The notes under the pieces are model-generated. The model had not been told where the DNA came from and did no database searches. It was given only the letters and a program-made list of their open reading frames with translations. A stretch of DNA of 64,000 nucleotides. Source: Heterodera schachtii (Eukaryota; Nematoda; Chromadorea; Rhabditida; Heteroderidae). Below, piece after piece: positions 9,699 through 20,783 of the stretch. A program made the translations under genes and the position numbers. The stretch spans positions 713,947 through 777,946 of the forward strand of contig SIJG01000018.1 of NCBI GenBank assembly GCA_023374025.1. The letters are read 5' to 3'. Positions within the stretch are counted from its first letter, which is position 1. The number at the start of each line of letters is the position of its first letter.

Positions 9699-12600
9699 TT
9701 CAGAGGAATGATTTAAAACAATTACCTATATTTTTGTCAAAATGCAATCGAAGGAGGGGGGGGGGGTGAAAGAAATGGAGGGAAAAAGAGCGAGAGAGAG
9801 GGAAATGAAATAAAAAGTGGAAGCAGGAAGGAAGAGTACGAGAGAGAGAGAGTATTGTAATGGGGAGAGAGCGAAACGGTGAGGGAAAGATTTTCAAAAG
9901 AAATTTTTTCCTTAATTTTTAAACTGGAAAATTTCAAATCATCATACGACCGTCGTCTAGTTTTTCAGGAAATTCTGATTCACTGATGCATTTTCTGAGT
10001 TTTTCGTTCCCTTTCAAAGGTACGGTAAAGAACCATCGATCGCTTCATCTTCAATTGAAAATGATTGTTTTGACCTGAATATGAGTTGATTCCGATTATT
10101 TTGCCGTTATTAAAAAAACTTTTAATAGGTCGAATAAAATTTATTTGCTTAATTATGTAAATCACACTTTTAATTATTTCTTAATTAAATCAAATTTAAA
10201 ATTTGTGCATTTATTTACAACATATGAACGCTTATTCCGTTTTTCTTTTCTTTTTTAAGGGCTGCTTTTAGCTTTGGACAGTTTTATCCAGATATTTTAC
10301 TGTAAAAATATATGGCATTTAAAAAAAAAATTGAATTTAATACAAATACTGTAACTTTTAATGTTCGTTCCTCAATCTTTCTTTCCTTAAATTCAAAATG
10401 CTTTAATTTACGATTTGCTAATGGATGAATTGATGTTAATGAAGATGATGTGATGGTGATGACCTATTGTACGTATAATCATTAAATCAGATCTTTCCAT
10501 TCATTTATTATTCCGTCCATTTGTGGATAAATCAAAGGGATTGGAAAAGGAGAGAAGGGAAAAAGGATGGCAAAGGCGGGAAAAGGATGAGCAAGAAGGG
10601 ACAAATTGAACCATTAACAAATAAGGGACATTTAATTGTTTTTATGGGGGGGGGGGTTAATTACATAATTGAAAAACAATGGAAATGGCAGAATTAAACA
10701 CGGCAAACACTTGTTCATTCACACCACACATCCGAAACACAAAATGTTGCCATTTGCGCTTTCTTCGCCAAACTTCGGCGAGCGGAAGTGTCAAAGTGTC
10801 ACCCCCCCCCCTCCCCTCCACTCCCCCCCCTCCCCCTCTGCCCCGTCCTCTCATAGGCCAATTTCTTCCATTGAACGAATGAGAATCGGCCGTCCCTCGC
10901 CGCCACCCGTTCCTTCGTTTTGCATTTTCCCACACACCCCCAAAGATCGGAAAAGGCTCTTCCTGTGAACGACGCGCATCCAATCCATTTTTGGGCTGAC
11001 TCGGACTGAGCCGCCCCCCCCCCTTTATTATGCACAGAGTCCGGGCCAAGCCTAAGCCACTTTAGTGGAGTCGATGAGGAGGGCTAGGCTTAAAGGATCA
11101 GCAGAGGGTCAATTGACAAGGAATGACTGCTTTCTCACTGCTTTCCCCCCCCCCCCCCCCCTCCCCCCGGCCTCTGACTTTTTGCCCCATTTCCGATCAG
11201 CCGCCCCCCCCCCCCTCCCCGTCGCCTTTCTCTCTCTCCGCCCTCGTCGCACCACCGGCGGTGCCCACCCTCCGTTACCCCCTAATTAGACTTCCTTCCC
11301 ATTCCCTCATCAAATTGGTTATTCTTGGACCCTTTCCCACTTCCCCGCCCCTCCATTTCGACTCTTCCATTCACTTTTTCCCTCATCCCTTTGTCGTGGT
11401 GTCCTTCGCCCTTCCCTCCAATATTTTGGCCTTTCCGCTCGGCGAAACCCCAAATGAGCGGCGATCCCTCCCCCCCCCCCCCCCATTCGACGAACCCATC
11501 TCTCCGCGCTCCCCCCCCCCCCACCTCCTTTTCCAAATATTTTCACTGCCAAATTCGTCCCCATCATTTTTCATTTCATATCGTTCCTTTTTGGCCAATC
11601 CGAAAATGAAGCTTAAAGGAGCGAAATTCCCTCTAATCGCATAAATTCACTTTTCGCTTTTGCATTCCTTCGCGCTTAAATCTTCTTCTCTTTTTCTTCT
11701 ACATTGTCCCTCCATCAGCTGCATTTTTCCTCATTTAAAGAAAGGGCGGGTGAAAAAAAAATAAAAGCGTTTGCCGCTCGGCTGGAGGAAAGGGTAATTA
11801 TTAGGTTGAAGTTTTAGGAGTGACTTTTTGAGGCGATTGATTTGAAAGTGAATTGGGAAGGGATGAGAGAGTGGGCATGGACAACAGAACAGAACAGACA
11901 ATGGCAGAAAAATATTTGGGGGGGGGGAAGAAAAACGGAGGGGAGGGACAATTTGGGGATTGGTCAGTCATCGGCGGACAAAGCCAATCGGTCACCGCCC
12001 CCCCCCCCCAAATGGACGGACACTTTTGAAAAACTTTTCAATATTCGACCCAAAGAATGCCTTTGGGGTGTTCTGCTGCGATGGATTGAGACATGACCCG
12101 ACTTGTCACCTCACTGCAGCTTCACCCGTCACTTCTCTGCCAATTCGTTACCTCCGATAAAATCGCAAATGGCGGCGCCCCCCGCGCATCCCCCGGGGCC
12201 AATTTCACGCCCTTCGACATCGCTTAAAGAAATCTTCGTCACTTGGTACGTTCATCGCTCTCTCTTCACCCTCACCACCTTTTCATTAGCACCCCCCCCC
12301 CCCGTTTTATCCCGCCTTTTTTGGTCCAATTTTGATTTTTCCCCATTCATTCATTTGCCCTTCGTTATTTACCCAAATTCCCCCCCCCCCTTTGCCCAAA
12401 CTCACTCCATCACCTTCACTTTTCCCCTATCTCCTTCATTTTCATCATCCCAAAATTAAGTATCATTGTGCAACAATTGGATTTGCCTTGGGGCGTGAAC
12501 TCCTCAAGCATTCCCCCGAGGAGGGCACCCTTTCTTCCCTCTCCCCCCTCCCCCTTCCCCCCCCCCTCACTCACTCTCACTTTTCACTTTCTCTTTCACT

Positions 12601-13188
12601 TTTATCCCCCCCCCATTGATATCACAAATCCGTTAACTTTTCGTCCTAAATTTCTTCCAAATTTGCTCATCCTTTGGCGGTCATCCTCCCCCCCCCCCTT
12701 CTCTCTCCGCCTTTCCCCCTCCGTTTTTGTCTTTTGTTTGGGTCGGTGTCCCCCGCCCTTTTAAATGTTCAAATGACTGACTTAGCGAAGTGAGTGAGTG
12801 TTTACGGGAGGCCAAGGGCAAATTTAGGGAAATCTCCAAAATTTAAATGCCCCGCCAATTCAATTAGAAAATGTCCCGTCAATGCAAAGGATCGTCTTTC
12901 TCTGTCTTTGCTTGTGAACCCCAAAACCATTCTCAAAGATCGCCCCTTGCAATTGCTATTTGCCCATTAGGCGAGGCGACCACCGAATGAATGACCAAAT
13001 GACCCGCCAATTCCGCAAATGTTTCTCGCCAACCGTTTTAAATGTGCCATATTATCCATGATTCTATGATTGATTTTCTTCCCTTTTTATCATTGAGTCC
13101 CTTCCATCGGTTGATCAGCCTGTTTTATCGATTGGTCATCCAATTGTAATTGATCTGCCCCTTCCGTGATTGATCAGTGCTTTGTGCC
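9699..13188. other. 3.5 kb gene-poor stretch rich in poly-C and GA/CT tracts
   Basis: Contains a GA-rich tract (9759-9880), AT-rich DNA to about 10520, a purine-rich tract (10540-10600), then dense C homopolymers (10801-10835, 11146-11165, 11206-11216, 11471-11520, 11999-12009, 12292-12303, 12379-12390, 12559-12566, 12688-12698). Open frames here are proline- or glycine-rich artefacts of these tracts. It is the region upstream of the DSL gene and could hold its promoter or distal enhancers. I see no conserved element that can be named. Confidence 0.6.
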
Positions 13189-16100
13189 ATGCCCCTCCTT
13201 CCTCTCCTTCTCGTCCTGCTACTGCTCCTCCTTTGGCTCGTCCCCCCAGGCGATGCTTTTGCCCTTCTTCACTTTCGGGTCGCCCTTTCCTCCTCGTTCC
13301 CCCTCTCCGATCCCATCCAACTCGACTTTTGTCTTTTTTCTCGTCCGTTCAATTCGTCAAATGAATGCCAATTGGGCCATGCGCAAATTCTCTTCACATC
13401 CGCCGAAGAAAAAGCTCTCTCTTTGGAATTCGCACATTTTTCGAAGGTTCTTTCTTTTTTCAAAATTATTTTAAAAGTTTTTATTTTATTTTTATTTTAG
13501 CAACATTTTGAATTTAACATCAAAGTTTTACGACTTCGCAAAAATATGTCATCAGCAGAGGAAAATGGCGACAAAGAGGGTAAAAGTTTGGGGGGGGGGG
13601 GGGGATTGTCGTCAAGGGGGTCGGATTATGCGATGGGATTATGCCCAATTAAGTGATTATCCCCATCACTTTGCTGCTGTTCGGGTGGCTCCCCCTCCCC
13701 CCCCCCCCCCTCCCCTCTTTTTCTGCTGTGTTTCTCTTTTTGTCCAAAAGTTTTCCCTTCCGACCCATAAAATGGCCCTTTCGTCGTCCTTATCGGCCGA
13801 ATGTCGGGAGTTTCTTACTCGTGAGTCAACAGATGAATGAATTATTTGTTGGGGTCGACGGGCTGCCAAAGTTGCGATAAGAAGGACCAATTGGGGTAAT
13901 AAAAGGCGAACAAAGGGAGGGACCGACCGATTGGGCGTAAATCCGACGAAATTAAATTGCCGGGAACGAATTGAGGGACCCTTCCACCTTTTGTCTTTCT
14001 GAATTCGCTTTTGCCTAATTTTGCCTTTTTCAGTGCTTTTCCGCTGTTCTGAGAATGTCCGTCGTTCCATTGGCCTTTTTTCTTGGCAATTTTTTGGTGC
14101 AAATTTTTCCGTTCGTCAAAATGGCGAACCCTTCGCAAGCAGAAACTTCTCATTGGACATTCGCTATCGGATGGGCTGTGGGTGAGTGATTCGTTGGTGT
14201 TGGCCCTCTGAGTGATCTTTTGGCATTTGCCAATGCCCTTTTTCTTTAAATGGCATTTCTCTGATGAATTTTTGTCCGTTTCTGTAATGCCCTAAATCCC
14301 CGCTGGTCTCAAATACGAATCCCTTCTCTCTCCCATTTCCGATTCGTTTGATCAAATTCTCCATTTAAGTGCCAATTTTTTTGGTCCCAATTGCGAATTT
14401 CATTGCGAGTTGAACGAATGGGAACGGCGCATCGGCCATTTTGAATGTGCGCCGGAGGACGGACGGAAGCGATGTGCCAAAGGATGGGCTGGGCCGAATT
14501 GCGACCGTTTCCAAAGTGAGTCCCGTTTTCCGACTCGGACTCACTCGTCCGTCCCCATCAGTTCCCCGCGTCGACTCGTCCTCCTCCGTCCCTTCGGCCT
14601 CTTATTCCCCCTGTTTCTGTCTTAACGGTGGCAAATGCTCTTCCGATGGCATTTTTTGCCTTTGTCCTCCGGGGTTCAACGGTGCCCATTGTGAGAAGGT
14701 ATTTGGCATTGGTTATCATTGGATGACTCTGTCCTTTCAGTGTGTCACAAACGGTCGTTGTAAGGGCTTCTGTCAGTTGCCCGGGGGCTGCGCGTGCCCT
14801 GAGGGAAAGGGAGGCCAATTCTGTGAGAAAGGTAAGCCGATCGAGTGATGTGATCAGTCGCAACCATTGATCATTTGCCAGATTTGGAGTTCTGTGCCCG
14901 CCACACGCCGTGCCAAAACGGAGCGACTTGCCTTAACAGCCCGGAGGGCTCTTACACTTGCGAATGCCCGCCGGGGTTTGGGGGGCGGAACTGCGAGAAG
15001 AGACTGATCAGCTGTGGGGAAAGACCGTGCCGAAACGGAGGCCTTTGTGTATCGGTCAGATCTTACGCCTCCCCTATCCTAAATGACCCTTCCCTTTCAC
15101 TTTATTTCAGCAATTAATGTCCAATTCGGTGGTTGGCTTTCGTTGCGATTGTCCCCGTGGATTTTTTGGCAAATTTTGCCAGGTTCGAAAAGGCAATTTC
15201 AATTCTGATCCGTTTTTCTTTCATTCATTTAGGTCCGTGTGAGGTCGGGTTGTGTCGATTTGCCCTGTCAAAATGGCGGTTCCTGTGCCGACTCGTCCCC
15301 CCCTCCCTCGTCGTCTCCCATTTCGTTACGTCATCGTCGAATTCCTCCGTTTCTTTGTCTCTGTGCCAACGGATGGACTGGCCAAATATGTGACCAACCT
15401 TTGGAGAATTGTCGCGTCAATTCGTGCCAAAATGGTACGTCTTTGTTCGTCGAATGTTTAATTCTTAAATTCCCTCAGGTGCTTCTTGCCTTGTCGACCC
15501 GAACAGTTCCTTCGGCTTCGTCTGTCGTTGTCCGCACGGATGGCGAGGAATTTTATGTGGGGAAAAAGAAGAAGTCGACGAATGCCGAACAACGCAATGC
15601 CAAAACGGAGGCTCTTGCCAAAAAAGGACGGACGGATTTCACTGCGTTTGTCGGAAGGGATTTTGGGGAGCGAATTGCCAGGAAAAAGTGGAGGAAAACG
15701 AAGCGGGAAAAGTGCCAACGAAGGAGGACTTGGGAAGAATGGGAGCAGAGGAAGGGTCAAAACGACAAAAGTAAGCGGACAAAGGCACGGCCATCTCAGC
15801 CAATGGCACTTCCTTTTGCAGCTGTTCGTCCGCTCGTCCCCCCGCCGCTTTGCCCGCCGTTTCCGTGCCAATCGCTCTGCTGCTGTTCTTTCTGTTCGCC
15901 TTTCTCTTCTCCCTCAGTGCCGCCTTTTCCGCTTCTTCCGCGCCCTCTTCCGCTTCTTCTCCGCCCACCGTCCCTTCCATTTCGACAATTTCACAACCAA
16001 AGAATGTTTTCGATCACCGCTCTCTCTTCGCTTCGTCGGAAAGTGCCAACTCCGAAACCGCGCGGTATGTGTGCGAGCCGACCTTCCGAATCGGACCACA

Positions 16101-16236
16101 AAGTCGACGGCACTTGGAAGAAAGGGCACTGTCAGCGATGGGAGAGCGAAGGGCACCGCCGCGGACAACGGCGGATGAATTGGGCCGACAAAGGCCGAGG
16201 GAATCGGCCATTTACGAGGAGATCGACTTTTTTTGA
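13189..16236 (+). CDS. DSL-family Notch ligand, transmembrane
   Basis: Ligand for LIN-12/Notch receptors on neighbouring cells. ATG 13189 opens a leucine-rich signal peptide (MPLLPLLLVLLLLLLWL). A DSL domain follows at 14360-14510 (ANFFGPNCEFHCELNEWE ... FECAPEDG, CAKGWAGPNC). Then come seven EGF-like units, with readable cores CLNGGKC (14625), CKGFCQLPGGC (14760, atypical), CQNGATC (14915), CRNGGLC (15030), CQNGGSC (15265), CQNGASC (15428) and CQNGGSC (15597). The seventh starts DECRTTQ, fitting a calcium-binding EGF. A transmembrane helix lies at 15867-15930 (VPIALLLFFLFAFLF) and a tail of about 100 residues ends AIYEEIDFF-stop. About ten introns; boundaries in the first third (13450-13830) are uncertain. 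Polyadenylation signal AATAAA at 16595. Which C. elegans DSL gene it matches cannot be said. Confidence 0.92.
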
Positions 16237-17139
16237 ATCTCTTCTTATTGTCATCCGTTAGTTCATTTGTTGTGGTGCCGGGCAATCGTTTTTTATTTTG
16301 CTAAATTTGAATTTGAATTTTATTTGTTAAGCTGATCAATCGATCGATCGGCTGATCACTTCCCCGGCACCCATTCCGCCCCTTCGCCCATCTCATCCAT
16401 AATCAACGGGTCCTTCTTTTCCCTTCCTTTCCCCTTTCCTACAGTACTCCTCCTCCCCCTACCGTTTCCCCCCATCTCACTTTTGTACATTTATTCTTTT
16501 TTTGTTCCCATTTTCTGCCTTAATTTTTCTGTTTGTCTTCGAATATTCTCATTTCTCACATGTGTAAATTTTCCATTTTCATGAGTAATTAAATAATAAA
16601 TTCATAAATGTTAAAACAAATAAAAATGTGAAACTTTTTCGTTTCGGTAAAAAGGGAAAGGCCGAAGGATTATGGGCTGAATTAATTAGCGGAAAAGATA
16701 AAAGAAAATGAAAATGGACAACAAATAAAACTATGTTATTAGGGTGGTCAAATTAGCAAATTCCCCCCAAATTCCCCCCCCCCCCCCCCTCTCACAAAAT
16801 CCCTCAAATTTAAAAATTCAATGCCGCAGAGAGTGACGCGTTCACTTTTCCCTTAAAATGTTCGCTTCCAAAAAAATCGGAAGATGGAAAAATCCCAAGG
16901 GATTGGTCAATGTGAAAAAGGGGAGGCGATGAGAAATGAATGGGCTTTTGAGAAGGAAAGGAAACGACGGCCCAAAAAGTCGGCCGAAGTTTCCTTCTGC
17001 GGGAGAGAGTCATGCGATGGCTTTTGCCAATGCTTTTGCCCTTTTCTCTCTCAATTTTCTTTTGAAAATCCAAAAAATTGTGCCAATTGCCTTTGGCATT
17101 GCCCCCCCCCCCAAATTAGGCAAAGCGAAAAGCACAAAA
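16237..17139. other. 3' UTR of DSL gene and upstream region of globin gene
   Basis: 16237-16600 is probable 3' UTR, ending with AATAAA motifs. 16740-16800 has a poly-C run. 16880-17139 holds an open frame upstream of the globin start that shows no domain and is not called. No other gene seen. Confidence 0.6.
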
Positions 17140-18452
17140 ATGGGCAACGCCAACTCATCGGGGCAGGAAATGCCGAAACGAATGTTGGCAATGAAAAGGA
17201 ACGAATCATTCGGGTCAAAATCACCACGAAGAGTCAACAGAACAGCACACATTGAACAGCAGCAGGAGCAGAAGGGAAGCATCGGCGAAGAACGAACCGA
17301 CGAAAAAGGACAGGGAAAGGCGAAGAACGGCACGACGAAATTGGCACGGCAACAGCAGCACCAAATGACCAGGTGGACAAAAGACAGACAAAGGGAGGCG
17401 AAAACGGACAAATGACCAACGATGGTTAAGGCACAATCGGAGCCAAAGTTTGGAGCAGAGGTAGCGAAACGGAGGACACTTCCCACTGTTTTTTGTTTGT
17501 TCAGCGGAATGCACTCGCCCTCCAGCAGTTCACGCAGTTCGAGCAGCAATTCGTACATTAATTCGGTCCTCGGCACAAATTGTGCCGTTGGAGAAATGGA
17601 AAAAAGTTGCCTCAGGCAAATTCTGCCAATTCAGCGACAAAATGAAGCCGAAACCGAACATTCAGACAGTCAACCGAGCCGATGTTCAACTATCAGCGGG
17701 GATTTGAACCCGCATCAAATTGGGTTGGTGAGGAGGGCGTGGAAAACGACGCTGAAAGCGACGGACAACGAAGGGACTGAAATTGCGGTGGGCACTTTGG
17801 GAAGGGTTTCCGACGATAAATCCTCCGGCAGATTCGAATTTTGCTCCGAATCTTTCAACTCGACCCGCGCAATTTGACTTTGTTCTCTCTGAGGGATTCG
17901 TCCGCGGGCGAACTCCGAATGCACCCATTGTTCACGGAATTGGCCAATGTTCGAATTGGCATTTCCATCGGCCGTTCTTCCTTCTATTTTCCATCCGTTT
18001 TTCAGACTTTTGAGCCGACCCTCGTCCATTTGATGGGCCATCTGACAAATGCCACCACTCTCAGCAAACATCTCCAGGCAAAAAGGCCATTAGCAAAACC
18101 ACCGATTGAGCATGTCCCGTTAATTGACAGCAATTGGGCGGAAGGCACGTCAGTTACACGGGAGTCACTTACAAATGCGCTTATTGGAAGGCCAGCGAAT
18201 TGGGAGAAAAGCAATGGACTGAAATGCCACTATTTTCAGTCGTTCAGCCAAGCATTGGTCGAAGTGATTATGGAAAACGGCGGGAAAAGCGTCGAATTGC
18301 GAGACGCACTCATTGCCTTGGCCGACTTTTGCGTGGAACAGATGAAAATCGGCTACCGAATTGAACACAAACTCCAATGCGAAGCGGAACGATTGGCCCA
18401 GGCACAGAAGCGGCGACGGGCGTTTGCCCCCAGGCAAAAGTCGCCAATTTAG
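17140..18452 (+). CDS. Nematode globin with myristoylation-type N-terminus
   Basis: Haem-binding globin-fold protein. ATG 17140 gives MGNANSSGQ, which fits an N-myristoylation signal (Gly2, Ser6). A low-complexity extension follows, joined near 17370/17505 to an S-rich segment. The globin fold starts LNPHQIGLVRRAW (A helix), followed by TEIAIRILLRIFQLDP across a 44-nt GT-AG intron (17788-17831). TFEPTLVHLMGHL is the D/E region. A GC-AG intron of about 54 nt (about 18078-18131) then gives KHLQ|QLGGRHVSYTGV, which places the proximal histidine (F8) in GGRHV. Helices G/H are FSQALVEVIMENG...LRDALIALADFCVEQM. The stop is at 18450. The intron between YTGV and SFSQ has no clear GT donor. Membrane-anchored, sensor-like globins exist in C. 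elegans, so a redox or oxygen-sensing role is plausible but inferred. Confidence 0.8.
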
Positions 18453-18612
18453 CCAAACTGACAAAATTGGACTAAAAACAACACGAATTTGTTTATTTTT
18501 AACCGTAGCACATAAACATCGAAACTCAACGGCATTACAATACATTACAATTTCCTAGCGAATTCATTCATTGTCCGGCATTGGTCAGTCCCATTGCCAT
18601 CCTCACTCACAA

Positions 18613-20412
18613 TCAGTAATCCGGAAAAGGGTTCACACTGTCCGGAGTTTGCTTGTACTTCAAGTAGAGAAGTGCTCGGGCATTAGCTTTTGCCTGTAAA
18701 ACGTATTTTTAAGACAAAATAATGAGAAAAAGCGTTGAAAATTATATGGAATTAGGAAGAATTTAAAATAAGTTGAAGGAGCAAAAAGCAGAATAAATCG
18801 GAAAATGTTGATAACTTATAAAGTTACAAGGAAAAAATGCCAAAGTACAAATTCATTAAAAGGATTCACCTCAATTTGTTTGCTAAATTTTTAATATTTA
18901 GGAAAAACAAATTTGCGCCAATTTTCATGATAAAAATAATCCGCTTTTGTCCCCCACCTCACCTTTCTGTCGTATTTGTTCTTCGCGTGCATCTTCAGCA
19001 CCTTTTTCATCGTATCCATGGCTTCTTCGCGTTTGTTTTGTTTGTGTTGGATGAGTCCAATGTAATAGACATTGGAGGGGAAGAATTCCTTCTAAAGAGT
19101 AATTAGTGTTAATTGCCAATGCTCTCTCATTCATTGTCAGTCCCATTACAAATTGGACCACCATTTTGACAATCTTACAATTTAGCAATACAAACTCACT
19201 TTGATTTCCTCAGCTGCCTGGAAAAGTTTCATGGCCTCGTCGTAACGGCCATTCTCAAAGTATTCGACCCCTTAAAACTTTTTCAAAACACTGATTGGAT
19301 TGGACTCGCAAACCAAGCAAATGGCAAGTGATTGCGTCCTTCGGGTCGATTTGGTGGGCCTTTTCCAAGTGTTCAATCACTTCTTTGTTCGCGTTCTTCA
19401 CATAAGGATGCTGCGAAGTGATCAGCCTCAGTCGCTTCAGAGTGATGGCGTACCATTTGTGTGCCCCTGCGCTTCCGTTCTTCGGCTCGAGTGTAAACGC
19501 TTTTTGGAAGTGGGGGATGGCCTAAACGGACGAAGTTAGGGAAATGGACAATAATAATAATAAAATAATAATAATGAAGCTGTTCTTCATCCCCCCTTAA
19601 CTACAAAACTTTTTAAGTCATAAGAAAGTTGCGAAAACATATTTTCATGGGCTTTCGAGGTCGGTGAGATCACGAATTTCGGTAATTGAATCAAAAATCC
19701 GGACTCGAACGAAAAATTTTCTAAATTATACAGCCCGGAAATGACGAAATATCCGACCTTGGTGAAGTATTCAATTCGATTCTCGGAGTCAACAACAGAA
19801 AACAAGTCACCCTTTTCTGACAGAGCGCGACCAAGACGCCAGGAAATCTCGCAATTATTCACATTCTCGCAACTGAATTTGGGAATGGGTGAATCATTGC
19901 TGTAGCTTATGATAGACAAAACTTCAAAAAGAAATTTTCGGGATGCCGCTAAAGAGGTCTGTGAGTTTCTTTTTTTGAATATAGATATAATTAAAAAAAT
20001 ATGTTAATGACTTCTTTAACTATTATATTTTGGAGTCATTTGCAATTTGTTTTTTTCAGTTCAGAAAATAAGGTCTTCAAAGTTCTTAAAACATAGACAC
20101 TTGCGAATCCTGCAAAACAAGTCATAAATACCGCATCAAAATGTCCTTTGCGTCGTCCAAAATGTCACTGTTCTCGATGTAAGCATTTGTGCTAAAAATG
20201 AAGAAATCATAAAAAGAATGGATTTGCAAAAGCCTTAATTTCAACCTAAGTTTCTTGAGCGTTTTCTCCAGGCGGTGCACAGTCTCCTGGTACCAGTCCG
20301 GCTTGTTTTTCAATTCAACGTCGGGAATCGCAGCGGCCACAACTGCGGACAGTCCAACTCCGCCGAAAACTTTTGCAACATTTGGAGCGGATGAAATAAA
20401 ACGACGAAACAT
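18613..20412 (-). CDS. Regulator of microtubule dynamics (RMDN/RMD family) TPR protein
   Basis: TPR-containing protein of the RMD-1/RMDN family, whose founding member affects spindle microtubules; vertebrate members are also mitochondrial or ER associated. The first exon, MFRRFISSAPNVAKVF with a hydrophobic GGVGLSAVVAAAI stretch, resembles a mitochondrial or membrane-anchor N-terminus. Then come ENSDILDDAKDILM, CEISWRLGRALSEKG (the family WRLxRA motif), AHKWYAITLKRL (family KWYAI), EVIEHLEKAHQIDPKDAIT, YFENGRYDEAMKLFQAAEEI and FPSNVYYIGLIQ...EEAMDTMKKVL. The C-terminus is LYLKYKQTPDSVNPFPDY, stop at 18613. About seven exons. One intron (about 19540-19740) contains a MITE-related fragment starting close to its donor site. 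Confidence 0.85.
19593..19725. repeat. Diverged half copy of the foldback MITE
   Basis: Sequence AAGTCATAAG...GAAAACATATTTTCATGGGCTTTC...ATCACGAATTT...TCCGGACTCGAACGAAAAATTTTC follows, in order, one arm of the element at 6102-6275 with substitutions and small indels. It lies in an intron of the RMDN-family gene. The second arm is absent. Confidence 0.65.
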
Positions 20413-20783
20413 ATTTAAGAATCGAAAATATTATTTGTTCTGGGATAAAAAAACAACTAGTAGTAAGAAGGAGCAAACAAACTGAGGTAGAGTAAGCACT
20501 AATTCAATTGGGTTGGGAATGAAGCAAGTTATGACTGTTCAAAATTAAGCAGTAAAAAACGGAAAGTGATCAGTGATCAGTAAATTAAGCAGTAAAAAAG
20601 GAAGTGAAAATTTGAAATGCGCACATAAAGTCTTTCTGGCGTTTTATTCAAACTTTGTCTGACACTGAGCCTGTCAGATAGTGTTCAGGTTCAGCAGGTC
20701 AAATTAGGTATTTTTATCATAAAATTTTCACTGTGTTTAAGAAATTTTGTCTGTGGTAAAAACCTTTTAGTATTTTATTAAAA
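20413..20783. other. Divergent promoter region between the RMDN-family and SF3B2 genes
   Basis: The two genes are transcribed away from each other across 371 bp. The segment contains a short direct repeat (AAATTAAGCAGTAAAAAA-like, about 20545-20600, with GTGATCAG nearby). No gene seen; a shared promoter is likely. Confidence 0.6.

Noticed and set aside
10657..11049. Minus-strand open frame of 130 aa
   Set aside because: Gly/Arg-rich product of poly-C runs; the frame crosses several homopolymers and has no recognisable motif.
11123..12764. Chain of proline-rich plus-strand frames
   Set aside because: All derive from poly-C and CT tracts; composition rather than coding.
15239..16261. Long plus-strand frame (340 aa) over the DSL gene
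   Set aside because: It starts in the true EGF frame but reads through an intron into a shifted frame; the EGF cysteine pattern and the transmembrane helix belong to other frames.
13189..18452. Operon of DSL ligand and globin
   Set aside because: The intergenic gap is about 900 bp with a polyadenylation signal; nematode operon spacing is usually near 100 bp.
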